Origin: Cupriavidus basilensis
GTDB lineage: Bacteria > Pseudomonadota > Gammaproteobacteria > Burkholderiales > Burkholderiaceae
Length of the DNA: 43,243 bases
Direction: 5' to 3'
NCBI RefSeq assembly: GCF_029335485.1
Contig: NZ_JARJLM010000574.1
Location: 1 to 43,243, forward strand
Part shown: positions 15,859-24,486 of the stretch, one piece after another
How positions within the stretch are numbered: the stretch's first letter is position 1
Layout of the letters: each line of letters starts with the position of its first letter
Position numbers and translations under genes: made by a program
The notes under the pieces: model-generated
Told to the model about the DNA's origin: nothing
Seen by the model: the letters and a program-made list of their open reading frames with translations, nothing else
Database searches by the model: none

Positions 15859-16934
15859 GCGCACACCTGACATCTCCCTTGACGCTGCCGGCTGGCGCGC
15901 CGAGGTTTTCGCGCACCGACGGCGCCTTTGCTGCCGCGACCGTTGCGCTGGCCGCACTGGCTTTCGTTCTCGATACAGGACAGCAGTCCATGCTCGTCGA
16001 GTTCTTCTATTTCGTCGCGCTCGCACAGCTCTGGAATATCCTGGCTGGCTATGGCGGATTCATGTCGCTCGGACAGCAGGCCTACCTTGGCAGTGGGGGG
16101 TATGTCCTCTCTGCCCTGGCGATCTTCTTCAATATGCCGCCACTGGCGTCGATTGTCCTAGCCGGGTTGTGCGCTGCTGGCATGGCGTGCATCGTCGCAT
16201 TTGCGGTCTTTCGCTTGGCCGGACCATACCTGGCGATCGGGACCTGGGTGATCGCCGAGGTGTTCCGGTTGGCATTTTCGCAAGCGAGCGCGCTTGGAGC
16301 GGGGTCTGGAATCAGCATTCCCCTGGATGCGGCGCGCTCCCTTGACCTCGGCTGGATGAGCCGCGACATGCTGCTCTATCTCATCGCCCTGCTGCTTGCC
16401 GTCGCGGTGAACTATGGCGCGTACCGCATGCTCAGGTCGAAGTATGGTCTCGCGCTCTGCGCGATACGAGACAACGAGAGCGCGGCGTCAACCGTGGGGA
16501 TTCATCAGCGGCACCTCAAGTTCGCTGTCTATATCGTGATCAGCGCTGCCTACGGCATGCTGGGCGCGTTTATCTTCCTGACCAAGCTGCGTATTTCGCC
16601 AGCTTCCGCATTCGACATCAACTGGACCGGCTACATCATCTTCATCGTCGTGATTGGCGGAATCGGCACGCTTGAGGGCCCGATCATCGGCTGCATCGCC
16701 TATTTCGTGATGCGGCAGTACCTCGCCGATACCGGTAGCACTTACCTGATTCTCCTGGGATTGATCGGCATCGTCGTGATGCGTTTCTATCCAAGGGGAA
16801 TCTGGGGGGAACTAGCCTCGCGCCGCGGCATCGCATTTCTGCCCACGCGCTGGCACCTTCCGGCCGAGTACCCCAGTGCCCCGTCTGCGCGGGAGGGTGA
16901 ACGGCGGGCAGCGGAAGTTGCTGGCAACCGGTGA
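15855..16934 (+). CDS. ABC importer permease, LivM-type
   Basis: 359 residues from ATG 15855, overlapping the LivH-type stop by 4 bases (ATGA). Upstream in-frame codons lie inside the previous gene and encode an arginine-rich stretch, so a longer form is rejected. LivM features are LWNILAGYGGFMSLGQQAYLG, GPYLAIGTWVIAEVFR, LCAIRDNESAASTVGI (coupling loop) and VVIGGIGTLEGPIIG. The C-terminal 40 residues are hydrophilic and arginine-rich, a cytoplasmic tail. Last gene of the importer; the porin follows after 90 bases. Confidence 0.92.
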   Translation: MSAHLTSPLTLPAGAPRFSRTDGAFAAATVALAALAFVLDTGQQSMLVEFFYFVALAQLWNILAGYGGFMSLGQQAYLGSGGYVLSALAIFFNMPPLASIVLAGLCAAGMACIVAFAVFRLAGPYLAIGTWVIAEVFRLAFSQASALGAGSGISIPLDAARSLDLGWMSRDMLLYLIALLLAVAVNYGAYRMLRSKYGLALCAIRDNESAASTVGIHQRHLKFAVYIVISAAYGMLGAFIFLTKLRISPASAFDINWTGYIIFIVVIGGIGTLEGPIIGCIAYFVMRQYLADTGSTYLILLGLIGIVVMRFYPRGIWGELASRRGIAFLPTRWHLPAEYPSAPSAREGERRAAEVAGNR

Positions 16935-17024
16935 TGACCGATACGTGATGGCGCCACGTTCCATGGGGCGCGCCGCAGTTCGCGCTCGCAGCCCAGCTTA
17001 CAAGAATACAAGGAGGAGACGACG

Positions 17025-18143
17025 ATGAAGACAACGAAGACAGTGAAGGCAAGATGGCTGTTGGCGCTGCCGTGTCTTGGATTCGGTGCCGGCGCTTGCG
17101 CCCAGAGCAGCGTATCCCTGTTCGGCATGCTCGATGCCGGTGTGACGTATGTAAGCAATCAATCCGGTAAACGGGGCGTATTGCTCGATACGGGGGTGTA
17201 TGTGCCGAGCATTTTTGGGCTGCGCGGGAACGAGGACATTGGCGGTGGCAGCAAAGTATTCTTTGAACTGGCCAGCCAGTTCAGCAATGACAATGGAGCA
17301 ACGATTCCGTCGAACGGCTCGCTCTTCGCCAGGCAGGCACTTGTCGGTCTTGGCAATGCATCCTGGGGGAAAATTTCCCTGGGAAACCAGTACGACTTCA
17401 TGACTGAATCCCTATTGTTCGCCGGTCTTGACGGTGGCCTGCTATATGGCGGATTCTACAATTTCCGGAATGGTCCGTTCACTGGCCTCGGCATTCCGAA
17501 TAATCCAACGGGAGCGACCGACTTCGATCGCGTCGGCGCCTCCACGCGCGTAGCAAATTCCGTCAAATATGTGACACCGTCAACTGGAGGCTTCACTCTT
17601 GGCGCCTTGTATGGTTTCGGTGAGGTCGCGGGCTCGATAACCTCCGGGCGGACCGCCAGCGCCGGAGTGAATTATGAGCGCGGCCCGCTGACGCTTGGCG
17701 CTGCAGTCACGGACGCGCGCTACAGCGCGATCAATAATGGCCGAGATGGCATACGCAACGTTGGCGTGGGCGCGCACTATGGATTTCCTTCGGTGCTGGC
17801 CCACATTCTTTACACGAACACGCGCAACACACTCTCCGGTGCAATGGTGAACGTCGTGGAGGCGGGCGCAAACTGGACCGTCTCCGGCGTCCTGACACTT
17901 GGCGCCAACTACCAGTGGATGAAGGGAAATGCACGGCTCAGCCACAACAAAGCGCAACAGATCACGTCGACCTTGATGTATGCGCTGTCGAAACGTACCT
18001 CGGTCTACCTGGAAGGCGTCTACCAGCATGCTGCCGGCGACCACGGCGCGCAGGCATGGATCAACGGACTCTTCGGGCCAGACGCGGCGTCGTCCGGATC
18101 CAGTCAGGCGATCGGGCGTATCGGGATGGCCACGCGGTTTTAA
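17025..18143 (+). CDS. Gram-negative outer-membrane porin
   Basis: 372 residues. A signal peptide (KARWLLALPCLGFGAGACAQ, cut after ACAQ) is followed by SSVSLFGMLDAGVTYVSNQS, the usual start of beta-proteobacterial trimeric porins, and FGLRGNEDIGGGSKVFFELA. Alternating beta-strand patterns follow, and the protein ends in IGRIGMATRF with the terminal Phe required for outer-membrane assembly. A good AGGAGG site precedes the ATG. Lying directly after an ABC importer, it probably provides outer-membrane entry for the same substrate. Confidence 0.93.
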   Translation: MKTTKTVKARWLLALPCLGFGAGACAQSSVSLFGMLDAGVTYVSNQSGKRGVLLDTGVYVPSIFGLRGNEDIGGGSKVFFELASQFSNDNGATIPSNGSLFARQALVGLGNASWGKISLGNQYDFMTESLLFAGLDGGLLYGGFYNFRNGPFTGLGIPNNPTGATDFDRVGASTRVANSVKYVTPSTGGFTLGALYGFGEVAGSITSGRTASAGVNYERGPLTLGAAVTDARYSAINNGRDGIRNVGVGAHYGFPSVLAHILYTNTRNTLSGAMVNVVEAGANWTVSGVLTLGANYQWMKGNARLSHNKAQQITSTLMYALSKRTSVYLEGVYQHAAGDHGAQAWINGLFGPDAASSGSSQAIGRIGMATRF

Positions 18144-18186
18144 GGTGACAGTTAGTTGGTGTTCTTTTTTTCTGAAGGAGATTGGG

Positions 18187-18873
18187 ATGGATTTATCTGA
18201 AGCGCACGCCTTGCTCGATCCGGCTCCGCTTGCTCTGGAGACCGGCTATGAACGTCTTGCGAGCGGCGTCTTGCACGTGGCCTGCCGCACGGAACTACAC
18301 GGCTGTACGGGGGAAATGTTTGAATGGTGGTTCCGCTTTCGCCCAAATACGCAGCAGTACATCTGGTGGCATCCGGCCGACCATGTCTCCAGCGAGTGGG
18401 CAGAGGGTCAAGATGGGACACATATCGGGTCCATTCATCTCGTCGAGGAGCACTTCTCCGGATCGCCAGCGGAAAAGCTCGCGATTCAGTTTCGTCATCC
18501 CCATGAGTATTTCGATGGCGCGGCGTACGACGATGCCAGGGATCGGGGTGCCGTCAGCGCGGCGGTTTGCGGCCGCGTAGGCATGGGGGATGCGCCTGGC
18601 CGCACTGGCAGCGGCGAAATACTTGGCGGCCGGCTGTTGCACATGGGGCGCGATACGCCATCGGGAATGACGCTGAGAAGTCATTTCTACCTTGGCGAAG
18701 ATATGCCCGCGCAAGGGCATGACGCCGAGGAGATCAAGGCGGCATTTCCCGATGTATTCGGACAGGCACTGCTCATGCACTGCTACAACGAATTCACCTT
18801 CCTTTCCCGCTTCCTGCCCTCGCTCTATATCGCAGAGCATCGGGATAGCGTCAAGGTTCGGCTACCATGGTGA
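18187..18873 (+). CDS. PhlG-type (2,4-diacetylphloroglucinol hydrolase family) C-C hydrolase
   Basis: 228 residues from ATG 18187 with AAGGAG upstream. The block EMFEWWFRFRPNTQQYIWWH followed by PADHVS matches the DAPG hydrolase family, and the C-terminal HCYNEFTFLSRFLP has the metal-binding H-x-x-x-E (H198, E202); further possible ligands are H62/H66 and E87-H89. PhlG uses zinc to cleave the C-C bond between a phenolic ring and an acetyl group. It is a little shorter than PhlG itself. As the last gene of cluster 1, 43 bases after the porin, it suggests that the substrate carries an acyl-ring or beta-diketone-type bond. That substrate class is inferred, not shown. Confidence 0.85.
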   Translation: MDLSEAHALLDPAPLALETGYERLASGVLHVACRTELHGCTGEMFEWWFRFRPNTQQYIWWHPADHVSSEWAEGQDGTHIGSIHLVEEHFSGSPAEKLAIQFRHPHEYFDGAAYDDARDRGAVSAAVCGRVGMGDAPGRTGSGEILGGRLLHMGRDTPSGMTLRSHFYLGEDMPAQGHDAEEIKAAFPDVFGQALLMHCYNEFTFLSRFLPSLYIAEHRDSVKVRLPW

Positions 18874-19007
18874 GAGGCAGGCAAATTTTTTCGGCCAAAC
18901 CATTTCCTTCATTTTGCTGTGTCATGAACTAAGCCGATCATCGATTGATGCGCAGCGTGGGCGGAGCCCAAGGCTGCGCATTAGTTGGCAGCTAAGGTCG
19001 TCACGGA

Positions 19008-19640
19008 GGTTCTGTCGCAGTAAGCCTTCGATAGAATATGCTGGTGTCGGACTCAGCAAGCGTTGGTGGCAGTCATGAACCCGGAAGTGGCGAAGGTCTT
19101 GAAGCGTTTGCATTACCCGCTGGAGGTGATGCTGACCTGTGTGCGCTGGTACGTGGCCTATCCGCTGAGCCTGCGACATCTCGAAGAGATGATGGCCGAG
19201 CGTGGCGTCTCGGTGGACAATTCGACCGTGCACCGCTGGGCACTGAAGTTGCTGCCGGCGTTGAGCAAGATCTTTCGCTCTCACAAGCGCCCGGTGGGCA
19301 AAAGCTGGCGCATGGATGAAACCTACATCCTGGTGCGCGGTCAGTGGAAATACCTGTACCGAGCGGTGGATAAGGCCGGCCATACCATCGACTTCCTGCT
19401 GCGCGCCCAGCGAGACAAGGCCGCGGCGCGGCGCTTTTTCGAGAAGGCCATCGCGCACAACGGCCAGCCCGATTCAGTGACCATCGACGGCAGCCCGGTC
19501 AACCTGGCGGCCTTGCGCGACATCAACGCCGAGCAGGAGGCTCCCATCGCCATTCGACAGGTCGAGTATCTGAACAACATCGTCGAGCGAGACCATCGGG
19601 CCATCAAGCGCCAGACTCCGCACGAAAGTACCCGCCAAGG
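19008..19640 (+). mobile_element. IS6-family element fragment A (left end present, right end lost)
   Basis: GGTTCTGTCGCAGTAAGCC at 19008-19026 resembles the GGCTCTGTTGCA-type left repeat of IS6-family elements and lies 67 bases before the transposase ATG. The element is cut at 19640, where the end of fragment B begins. Confidence 0.65.
19075..19640 (+). pseudogene. IS6-family transposase, C-terminally truncated
   Basis: From ATG 19075: MNPEVAKVLKRLHYPLEV, a helix-turn-helix (RHLEEMMAERGVSVDNSTVHRW), then the DDE domain with D in SWRMDETYI, D in SVTIDGSP and E in NNIVERDHRAIKR. All three acidic residues remain, but the sequence leaves the family after AIKRQ; the expected PMLGFKDFxCA block is missing from this strand. 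The open frame runs a few codons into fragment B and stops at 19656. Confidence 0.8.
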
Positions 19641-19845
19641 GGCTCTGTCGCGATAAGGACGCGGCGACGAGCGAAGTGGGGGCGTTGGGATTCGCTCAGG
19701 CGGCTAAGGCATAGAATTGGTCAGCGGCCGACGGATTGCTCCCTTCGTGGCACTGCATCTGGCCCTTGGCGATCATATGCATGAGCTCGATGCCGCCCAG
19801 CAAGGTGCGCGCGCAGCGAAAGTCCTTGAAGCCAAGCATTGGTGC
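19641..19845 (-). mobile_element. IS6-family element fragment B, C-terminal piece in inverse orientation
   Basis: The minus strand encodes PMLGFKDFRCARTLLGGIEL then MHMIAKGQMQC and a stop at 19696, the C-terminus of an IS6-family transposase. It is followed by a terminal repeat whose outer end (GGCTCTGTCGCGATAAG on the plus strand, 19641-19657) abuts fragment A. The N-terminal three quarters are absent. Confidence 0.7.
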
Positions 19846-20018
19846 CTTGATGATATACGGCGAGTGACCGCTTCGCGCTGACAAAGTGGAGCGAACGCTG
19901 ATGGCCGACATCTGCCTGACGGAGGCAGTGTTCACAACGTCGTCGTAGCTGTTCACCCCCATACCGCAACGGATGTTCATACCATTCGTGCTATGCACAA
20001 GCATCGGAGCCAACAGGC

Positions 20019-20735
20019 ATGACGGCAGAACGGCCAACTCTCCCCACTGACATCACTCCCGAGACCTACGTCGGGCACATCCGCCGCGCGCTGCAGCCGC
20101 TGGCCGATCCGGCCGCCGCTGCCCAAATGCGCGCCTACATGCGCGATCAGTTTCCGTTTCTCGGCATTCCCACGCCGGCCCGCCGGCGAGCGCTGCGCGC
20201 CCTGCCGACCGTGCCGTGGCGCGACCGCGAATGGGTGGCCGTCGCGCAACTGCTGTGGCGCGAACCCGAGCGCGAGTACCGCTATGCAGCCGCGGATCTG
20301 CTGCGCAAATACGCTGCCCGGTTCGATGCCACGCGGATCGCGCCGATCCTCGCGCTCGCCCAGTCCGAGCCATGGTGGGACACAGTCGACAGCCTCGCCG
20401 TTACGATCGGCACCGTGATCGCGCGCGAGCGAAAAACCGATGCCGACGCGCAGGCCTGCGCTGATGCTTGGCTCGGGCATGACTCGCCGTGGGTGCGGCG
20501 CGTCGCGATGCTCCACCAACTGGGCTGGCGGCTAGAGACGGACGAGGCGCGGCTCTTCCGCTACGCGCGAACGTTGGCGCCGGAGACCGACTTCTTCATC
20601 CGTAAGGCGATCGGCTGGGCCCTGCGCGACTACGCGAACTGGAATCCGGATGCAGTGTCAGCATTCCTCGCCGCCCATCGCTACAGCCTTTCCGCGTTGA
20701 CGCTTCGCGAGGCTGGGAGGCACCTGCAAGCTTGA
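20019..20735 (+). CDS. DNA alkylation repair protein, AlkD-like HEAT-repeat glycosylase
   Basis: 238 residues, all helical HEAT-like repeats. Family blocks are FPFLGIPTPARRRALRAL, EWVAVAQLLWREPEREYRYAAADLL, PWWDTVDSLAVTIG (with the Trp-Asp pair that recognises and excises alkylated bases), DSPWVRRVAMLHQLGW and FFIRKAIGWALRDYANWNP. AlkD removes bulky or cationic alkylated purines such as 3-methyladenine without base flipping. It starts 174 bases after IS6 fragment B and appears complete. It is unrelated in function to its neighbours and may be a passenger or resident core gene. Confidence 0.9.
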   Translation: MTAERPTLPTDITPETYVGHIRRALQPLADPAAAAQMRAYMRDQFPFLGIPTPARRRALRALPTVPWRDREWVAVAQLLWREPEREYRYAAADLLRKYAARFDATRIAPILALAQSEPWWDTVDSLAVTIGTVIARERKTDADAQACADAWLGHDSPWVRRVAMLHQLGWRLETDEARLFRYARTLAPETDFFIRKAIGWALRDYANWNPDAVSAFLAAHRYSLSALTLREAGRHLQA

Positions 20736-21020
20736 CGACAGACGTCTCGCGGATGCATGGTGGCGAAAGGCGGAAGGGCTCAGTCGCCCAGCCGTACGAC
20801 CGAGATCGTCGCCGGGATGTGGCCGAGCACCGGACTCAGATGGCAGCTCGTCTGCGTCGGAGCTTACGGTTCCGTTTGCACGAAGGCGCTGTACGTTACC
20901 GTTCATTTTGGTGATTCTTCTTTGCGCCCCGTCAATACGGCGATTGGCGGCGCGAAGCGCGAGTTCTTCGCGTGATCGGTCATCCATCGCCCTTTAGCCG
21001 GAGATTGGAGCACGGCACAA
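20736..21020. other. Intergenic region downstream of the AlkD-like gene
   Basis: About 285 bases without a recognisable gene, repeat or hairpin; short open frames on both strands lack ribosome binding sites. Confidence 0.35.
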
Positions 21021-21323
21021 CTAGACCCGGAAGAATTCGGGCGACTGCCCCGCGTTGACCGCCCACTGCAACCAGACTGGCATCTCGCCCTGCCCGTCCC
21101 ATTTTTGCCCTTCGGCGTTGCGGTAGGTGCGCGCCGGCTCGGGAACCGGCGGCGGTGCCTTCTCGGCGAAGCAGCCGGCCGCCTGCAGGTCGGTCAAGGT
21201 CAGACCGTGCCTGGCCATCTGCACACGGATCCACACCGTGGCTGCGGCGCGCTCAATCTCAAGAGATATAGGTATAACGTTTTGGTAGTCGGAAAGGTGC
21301 AACGATTTGGGCCGCACAATCAA
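21021..21323 (-). CDS. H-NS-like nucleoid protein with altered N-terminus (copy 1)
   Basis: Up to 100 residues. The C-terminal DNA-binding part is clear: YRNAEGQKWDGQGEMPVWLQ, then WAVNAGQSPEFFRV, matching the W-x-G-x-G-x-x-P-x-W-L core of beta-proteobacterial H-NS proteins. Before it, EIERAAATVWIRVQMARHGLTLTDLQAAGCF corresponds to the end of the oligomerisation region. The first helix of the usual N-terminus is missing, and the first 20 residues (from ATG 21323, overlapping the recombinase stop) look unrelated, so the true start is uncertain. H-NS proteins silence AT-rich and acquired DNA. Confidence 0.65.
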   Translation of the reverse strand: MIVRPKSLHLSDYQNVIPISLEIERAAATVWIRVQMARHGLTLTDLQAAGCFAEKAPPPVPEPARTYRNAEGQKWDGQGEMPVWLQWAVNAGQSPEFFRV

Positions 21324-22311
21324 TCATCATTGCCGGCATCCCACACGGCCTGCATCGCTTCCATGCGCCGCGCGTCCTCGGTCGTCACGTAGCGGCTGGT
21401 CGTCGCCAGCGAGCCATGGCCGGCATTCTGCTGCATCACCTCGATCGGCACGCCGGCCGCCAGCGCATGCGAAATGTGTGTATGCCGCAGCCAGTGCGTG
21501 CTGGCGGCCTCCAGCCGATCCGCGCGGCGCGGATCGGCGAGATGCAGCGTGCCGGCACAGTCATCAGGAACCTCTTGATCTGCTTGGCGAGCGTGACGGC
21601 GCTGATCTCGGCTGCGGAACCGACGGGGTTGGCGGCGGTGTGCGCACCGGCCCACGGCGCCCGCTCGCCCAGGTCGGTGGTGTGGCCGAGCAGCGTGACG
21701 CCGCCCGGGACCCGGTTGGCTCCCCGGTCGGCCGGATGGCCGCGCGCCACCAGATACGCCCCATGCCGCGCGATCGCCCCCGGCGGCACTGGCACGCGGC
21801 GCAGCTTGTTGCCCTTGCCCACCACTTCCAGACACCGGCCCTCGATCCGCTTCTTGGTGCCGGCGCGGTGGCCAGCACCGGGCAGGTTGACCCACTCCAG
21901 ATGGCCGGTGGTGGCAGCGACCACTTCCGACAAGCGCAGGCGGGTGGCGTGCCGCAGCGGCAAGACGACCTGCAGGCGCTGGTGGGCCGAGATGGGCGGC
22001 AGTGCATCGAGCTGGGCCAGCTCGAACGTCCATTGGTCCTCGGTCAGGCTGCGCCCCACGTCCAGTGCCGGCCGGGCCTTGCGCGGCACGTGGATGCCGT
22101 GCCAGGAATCGCCCATCAGGTAGTTCTGGTCGGCCAGGAAGCGGTAGAGGTTGTTGAGCACCCCGAGCGCGTAGCCCTGCGCGCGCGACGACAGCGGGCC
22201 CTCGAAGGGCCTCCAGACCGGGATCCACCGCTCGCGCGAACGCGGGGCGTACCAATCCACCGTCGGCGGTGACAGGCTCTGGCGCTGCTTCACTTTGCGG
22301 CATTGCCGCAT
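21320..22311 (-). pseudogene. Site-specific tyrosine recombinase, frameshifted and probably N-truncated
   Basis: The upstream part, from 22311, encodes SRERWIPVWRPFEGPLSSRA, YALGVLNNLYRFLADQNYLMG and LRLSEVVAATTGHLEW (first catalytic Arg) to about LAKQIKRFL. Similarity then changes frame near 21560-21575 and continues as ADPRRADRLEAASTHWLRHT, HISHALAAGVPIEVMQQNAG and SRYVTTEDARRMEAMQ, containing the catalytic H-x-x-R and Tyr. So the active-site residues survive but lie in two frames. The amino-terminal core-binding domain is shorter than expected. Such recombinases integrate plasmids or genomic islands; no attachment site was identified. Confidence 0.75.
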
Positions 22312-22476
22312 ATATCTGACTTGATGCCGGCGATAAAGAAGTCTATTGTGGCCGTTCGGTGCACGCTCCCAGTTCCTCGCACCGATGACCCACTGCCGTC
22401 GCCACCGTCCACTGTGGAATCGAGCTCGGGGAAGCAGTCGTAGTTCGTTTTTCCAACCGCGACAAAGGAGGCCGAG

Positions 22477-22677
22477 ATGCTAAGTCCGCATGAAATCGCC
22501 GCGCTACTGCTGCTTGGCGACACGCAGGAGATCGACGACCTCGAGCCCGAGCAATTGGACACCTTGTTGGTTCACAAGCTGGTCACGTTGGAGCATGGTC
22601 ATGATACCGGCGATGCCTACCCCCGCCTGACAAGTCAGGGGCATTCCATGCTCGAAGCCGTGCGCCGCATTCGTTAA
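22477..22677 (+). CDS. Small protein of unknown function (66 aa)
   Basis: MLSPHEIAALLLLGDTQEID, then DLEPEQLDTLLVHKLVTLEHG, ending in PRLTSQGHSMLEAVRRIR. A strong AAAGGAGG ribosome binding site lies 6 bases before the ATG. The helix-helix-strand pattern with LTSQGHSMLEAV near the end looks like a minimal winged-helix protein, but no family is claimed. It is acidic and has no membrane segment. Confidence 0.65.
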   Translation: MLSPHEIAALLLLGDTQEIDDLEPEQLDTLLVHKLVTLEHGHDTGDAYPRLTSQGHSMLEAVRRIR

Positions 22678-22998
22678 GAGTCAGTCAGCTTGTACCGAAG
22701 AGCAAACGGAGCGCTCTCGGCACAGCGGCCGTAATAGCTGTAGCTAGTTGTCCATCAAGCGCCCGACCCCGAAGGATGGAATGGCGGGGGGGCGTGACTT
22801 CGTAGCGTTCCACAGCGCGTGCCCCAAGCCATGCCCCTGTCGACCCACGCCGGAACCCGCTGCGAACCACAGTTTTGTACCGTTATGCATCAAGCGCACC
22901 GGACAATACGTGTCCTGACGGAAAAGGGGTTCACACGCTATAGGAAAGCTACAGGAGCAAACTCAGGCTCTATCTAACTCACGTTTGGAGAAACCACG
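22678..22998. other. Intergenic region upstream of the EthD-family gene
   Basis: About 320 bases. No gene, repeat or convincing promoter was identified; it should contain the promoter of the EthD-like gene. Confidence 0.35.
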
Positions 22999-23307
22999 AT
23001 GGCAAAGCTGGTGGTGCTATACAAGAAGCCTGCGGACACGGCGGCGTTCGATTCCTATTACTTCTCGACCCATGTTCCGATCGCCAAGAAGATCGCCGGC
23101 CTGCGACGCTACGAGGTCAGCAGCGGCCCAGTTACAAGCCCGGCCGGCGATTCGCCATTTCACCTGGTTGCGGTGCTGAACTTCGATTCGCTGGCGGCGA
23201 TCCAGCGGGCAATGGCTTCGCCTGAGGGCGCAGCAGCAGCAACTGACGTGGCCAATTTTGCCCAGGCCGGCGTTGACATGCTCATATTCGACACGAAGGA
23301 AGTTTAG
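22999..23307 (+). CDS. EthD-family protein (dimeric alpha+beta barrel)
   Basis: 102 residues. MAKLVVLYKKPADTAAFDSY, then YFSTHVPIAKKIAGLRRYEV, is the typical EthD start with the conserved H-x-P motif. FHLVAVLNFDSLAAIQRAMASPEG and ANFAQAGVDMLIFD complete the domain. EthD-like proteins are small dimeric barrels found beside degradation genes, with roles such as ether degradation or lyase/reductase-like chemistry. A GGAG site is present 9 bases upstream. No catabolic partner adjoins it here. Confidence 0.9.
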   Translation: MAKLVVLYKKPADTAAFDSYYFSTHVPIAKKIAGLRRYEVSSGPVTSPAGDSPFHLVAVLNFDSLAAIQRAMASPEGAAAATDVANFAQAGVDMLIFDTKEV

Positions 23308-23541
23308 GCCGGCAGTTCACGGCTCATTTTTTGCAGGAAGGGGATGTGCCCGCTATCACAAGGGCCATGGCAGGCGCCCGGGAGTTGTCGCCACACCGCG
23401 AGGGACGCGCGCATTTGATAGCGGTTTGGGCGAATCTTGGCATGCCCCCAACCTCACGCCATCGAGCATGGGCCCCACCTCGTCGTACCCAATTCTCGGC
23501 GCCGTCGCAGGTCTCGAAATTAGCAGGGTCGATTTCTTGTG
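23308..23541. other. Intergenic region between the EthD-like and H-NS-like genes
   Basis: No supported gene or repeat. The two genes are convergent; no clear terminator was seen. Confidence 0.3.
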
Positions 23542-23793
23542 CTACCTGACGCGAAAAAACTCTACCGTCTGCCCGGCATTGACCGCCCGCCGCAGCCAGT
23601 CCGGCATCTCGCCCGTCCCGTCCCAACTCAGCCCCTCGGCATTGCTGTAGCAGACCGGGCGCGGGCTCGGCGGCGGCGCAAAGCACCCGGCCGCCTCCAA
23701 CTCTTCCATCGTCAGCCCGTACTCGAGCATCTGCGCCCGGATCCAGCGGATCGCGTCCGCCCGCTCAATTTCCATTGCCATCGTTACCGTCAT
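23542..23793 (-). CDS. H-NS-like nucleoid protein, short form (copy 2)
   Basis: 83 residues from ATG 23793 (ATG 23781 and 23775 are alternatives; none has a strong ribosome binding site). MEIERADAIRWIRAQMLEYG then LTMEELEAAGCF leads to YSNAEGLSWDGTGEMPDWLR and RAVNAGQTVEFFRVR, the H-NS DNA-binding core. It is about 15 residues shorter at the N-terminus than typical beta-proteobacterial H-NS, lacking the first oligomerisation helix. The frame stays open upstream to an ATG at 24000, adding a basic, possibly helical segment (AAGRPLMELRTQFSTEQERA); whether this is translated is unclear. Parallel to copy 1 at 21021-21323. Confidence 0.7.
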   Translation of the reverse strand: MTVTMAMEIERADAIRWIRAQMLEYGLTMEELEAAGCFAPPPSPRPVCYSNAEGLSWDGTGEMPDWLRRAVNAGQTVEFFRVR

Positions 23794-24000
23794 GTGGTTT
23801 GAGGGGGAGCGCCGGCGCACTCGGTTCTTCATTCGTGATCGGCCCTTGGCCACCGGCCTTCCGCCGCGCGCCCGTTCCTGTTCGGTCGAGAATTGGGTAC
23901 GTAGCTCCATCAGCGGACGGCCAGCTGCCTCCAGCTCCGCCCCCCAGGCCCCCAGCCGCGCCAGGGTTGCAGCATTGGCTTGCCGCTCGGCATGACGCAC

Positions 24001-24234
24001 CTCTGATGTTCACCTTGTCGCCCCGCAGCGGTAGGCCCCCTTGGGGAGGATATTCGCCAAGACTGGGCGCGTGCGAGGGGCGCTTGCGGGGGAGGTCCCG
24101 GCCCAGCCGCTTGCCGGCCACATACGCGCCGGCCGTGATTCCGGAGTCAAATGGAACCAGGGCCGGCAGGCGGGACGGCCCATTAGCGTCACATACGGAG
24201 CGTGAACTGCAGACTGCCTAGGTTTGCTGCGGGC
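24001..24234. other. Unassigned GC-rich stretch
   Basis: Several overlapping open frames on both strands but no recognisable domain or ribosome binding site. Probably remnant DNA. Confidence 0.25.
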
Positions 24235-24486
24235 TCAGGACTCCATACACCGGGCACGCGGCACCTCGTCAGCGTCCGCAGCGTCTTCGGAAACAGGCCG
24301 ATTCTGCAGGCGGCTGTGCATGGCCTCGCATCGGATCAACATCATCGCTGCGGGATCCTCTTCACCGCCGGCACTACCAGCCTCAGCAGCGACCCGCAGA
24401 TATACTTGCCGGGAGGCAACGGCGACGATCACAAGGATGGCGCTGACGCCGAAGGCTCGGACTGCAACTTGGAGGTATTGCCCCAT
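24235..24486 (-). CDS. Hypothetical small single-pass membrane protein (83 aa)
   Basis: MGQYLQVAVRAFGVSAILVI then VAVASRQVYL gives one hydrophobic segment (about residues 12-26), followed by an acidic, soluble tail with no known motif. Codons have G or C at most third positions, as in true genes of this region. There is no clear ribosome binding site before ATG 24486, so the call is tentative. Confidence 0.35.
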   Translation of the reverse strand: MGQYLQVAVRAFGVSAILVIVAVASRQVYLRVAAEAGSAGGEEDPAAMMLIRCEAMHSRLQNRPVSEDAADADEVPRARCMES

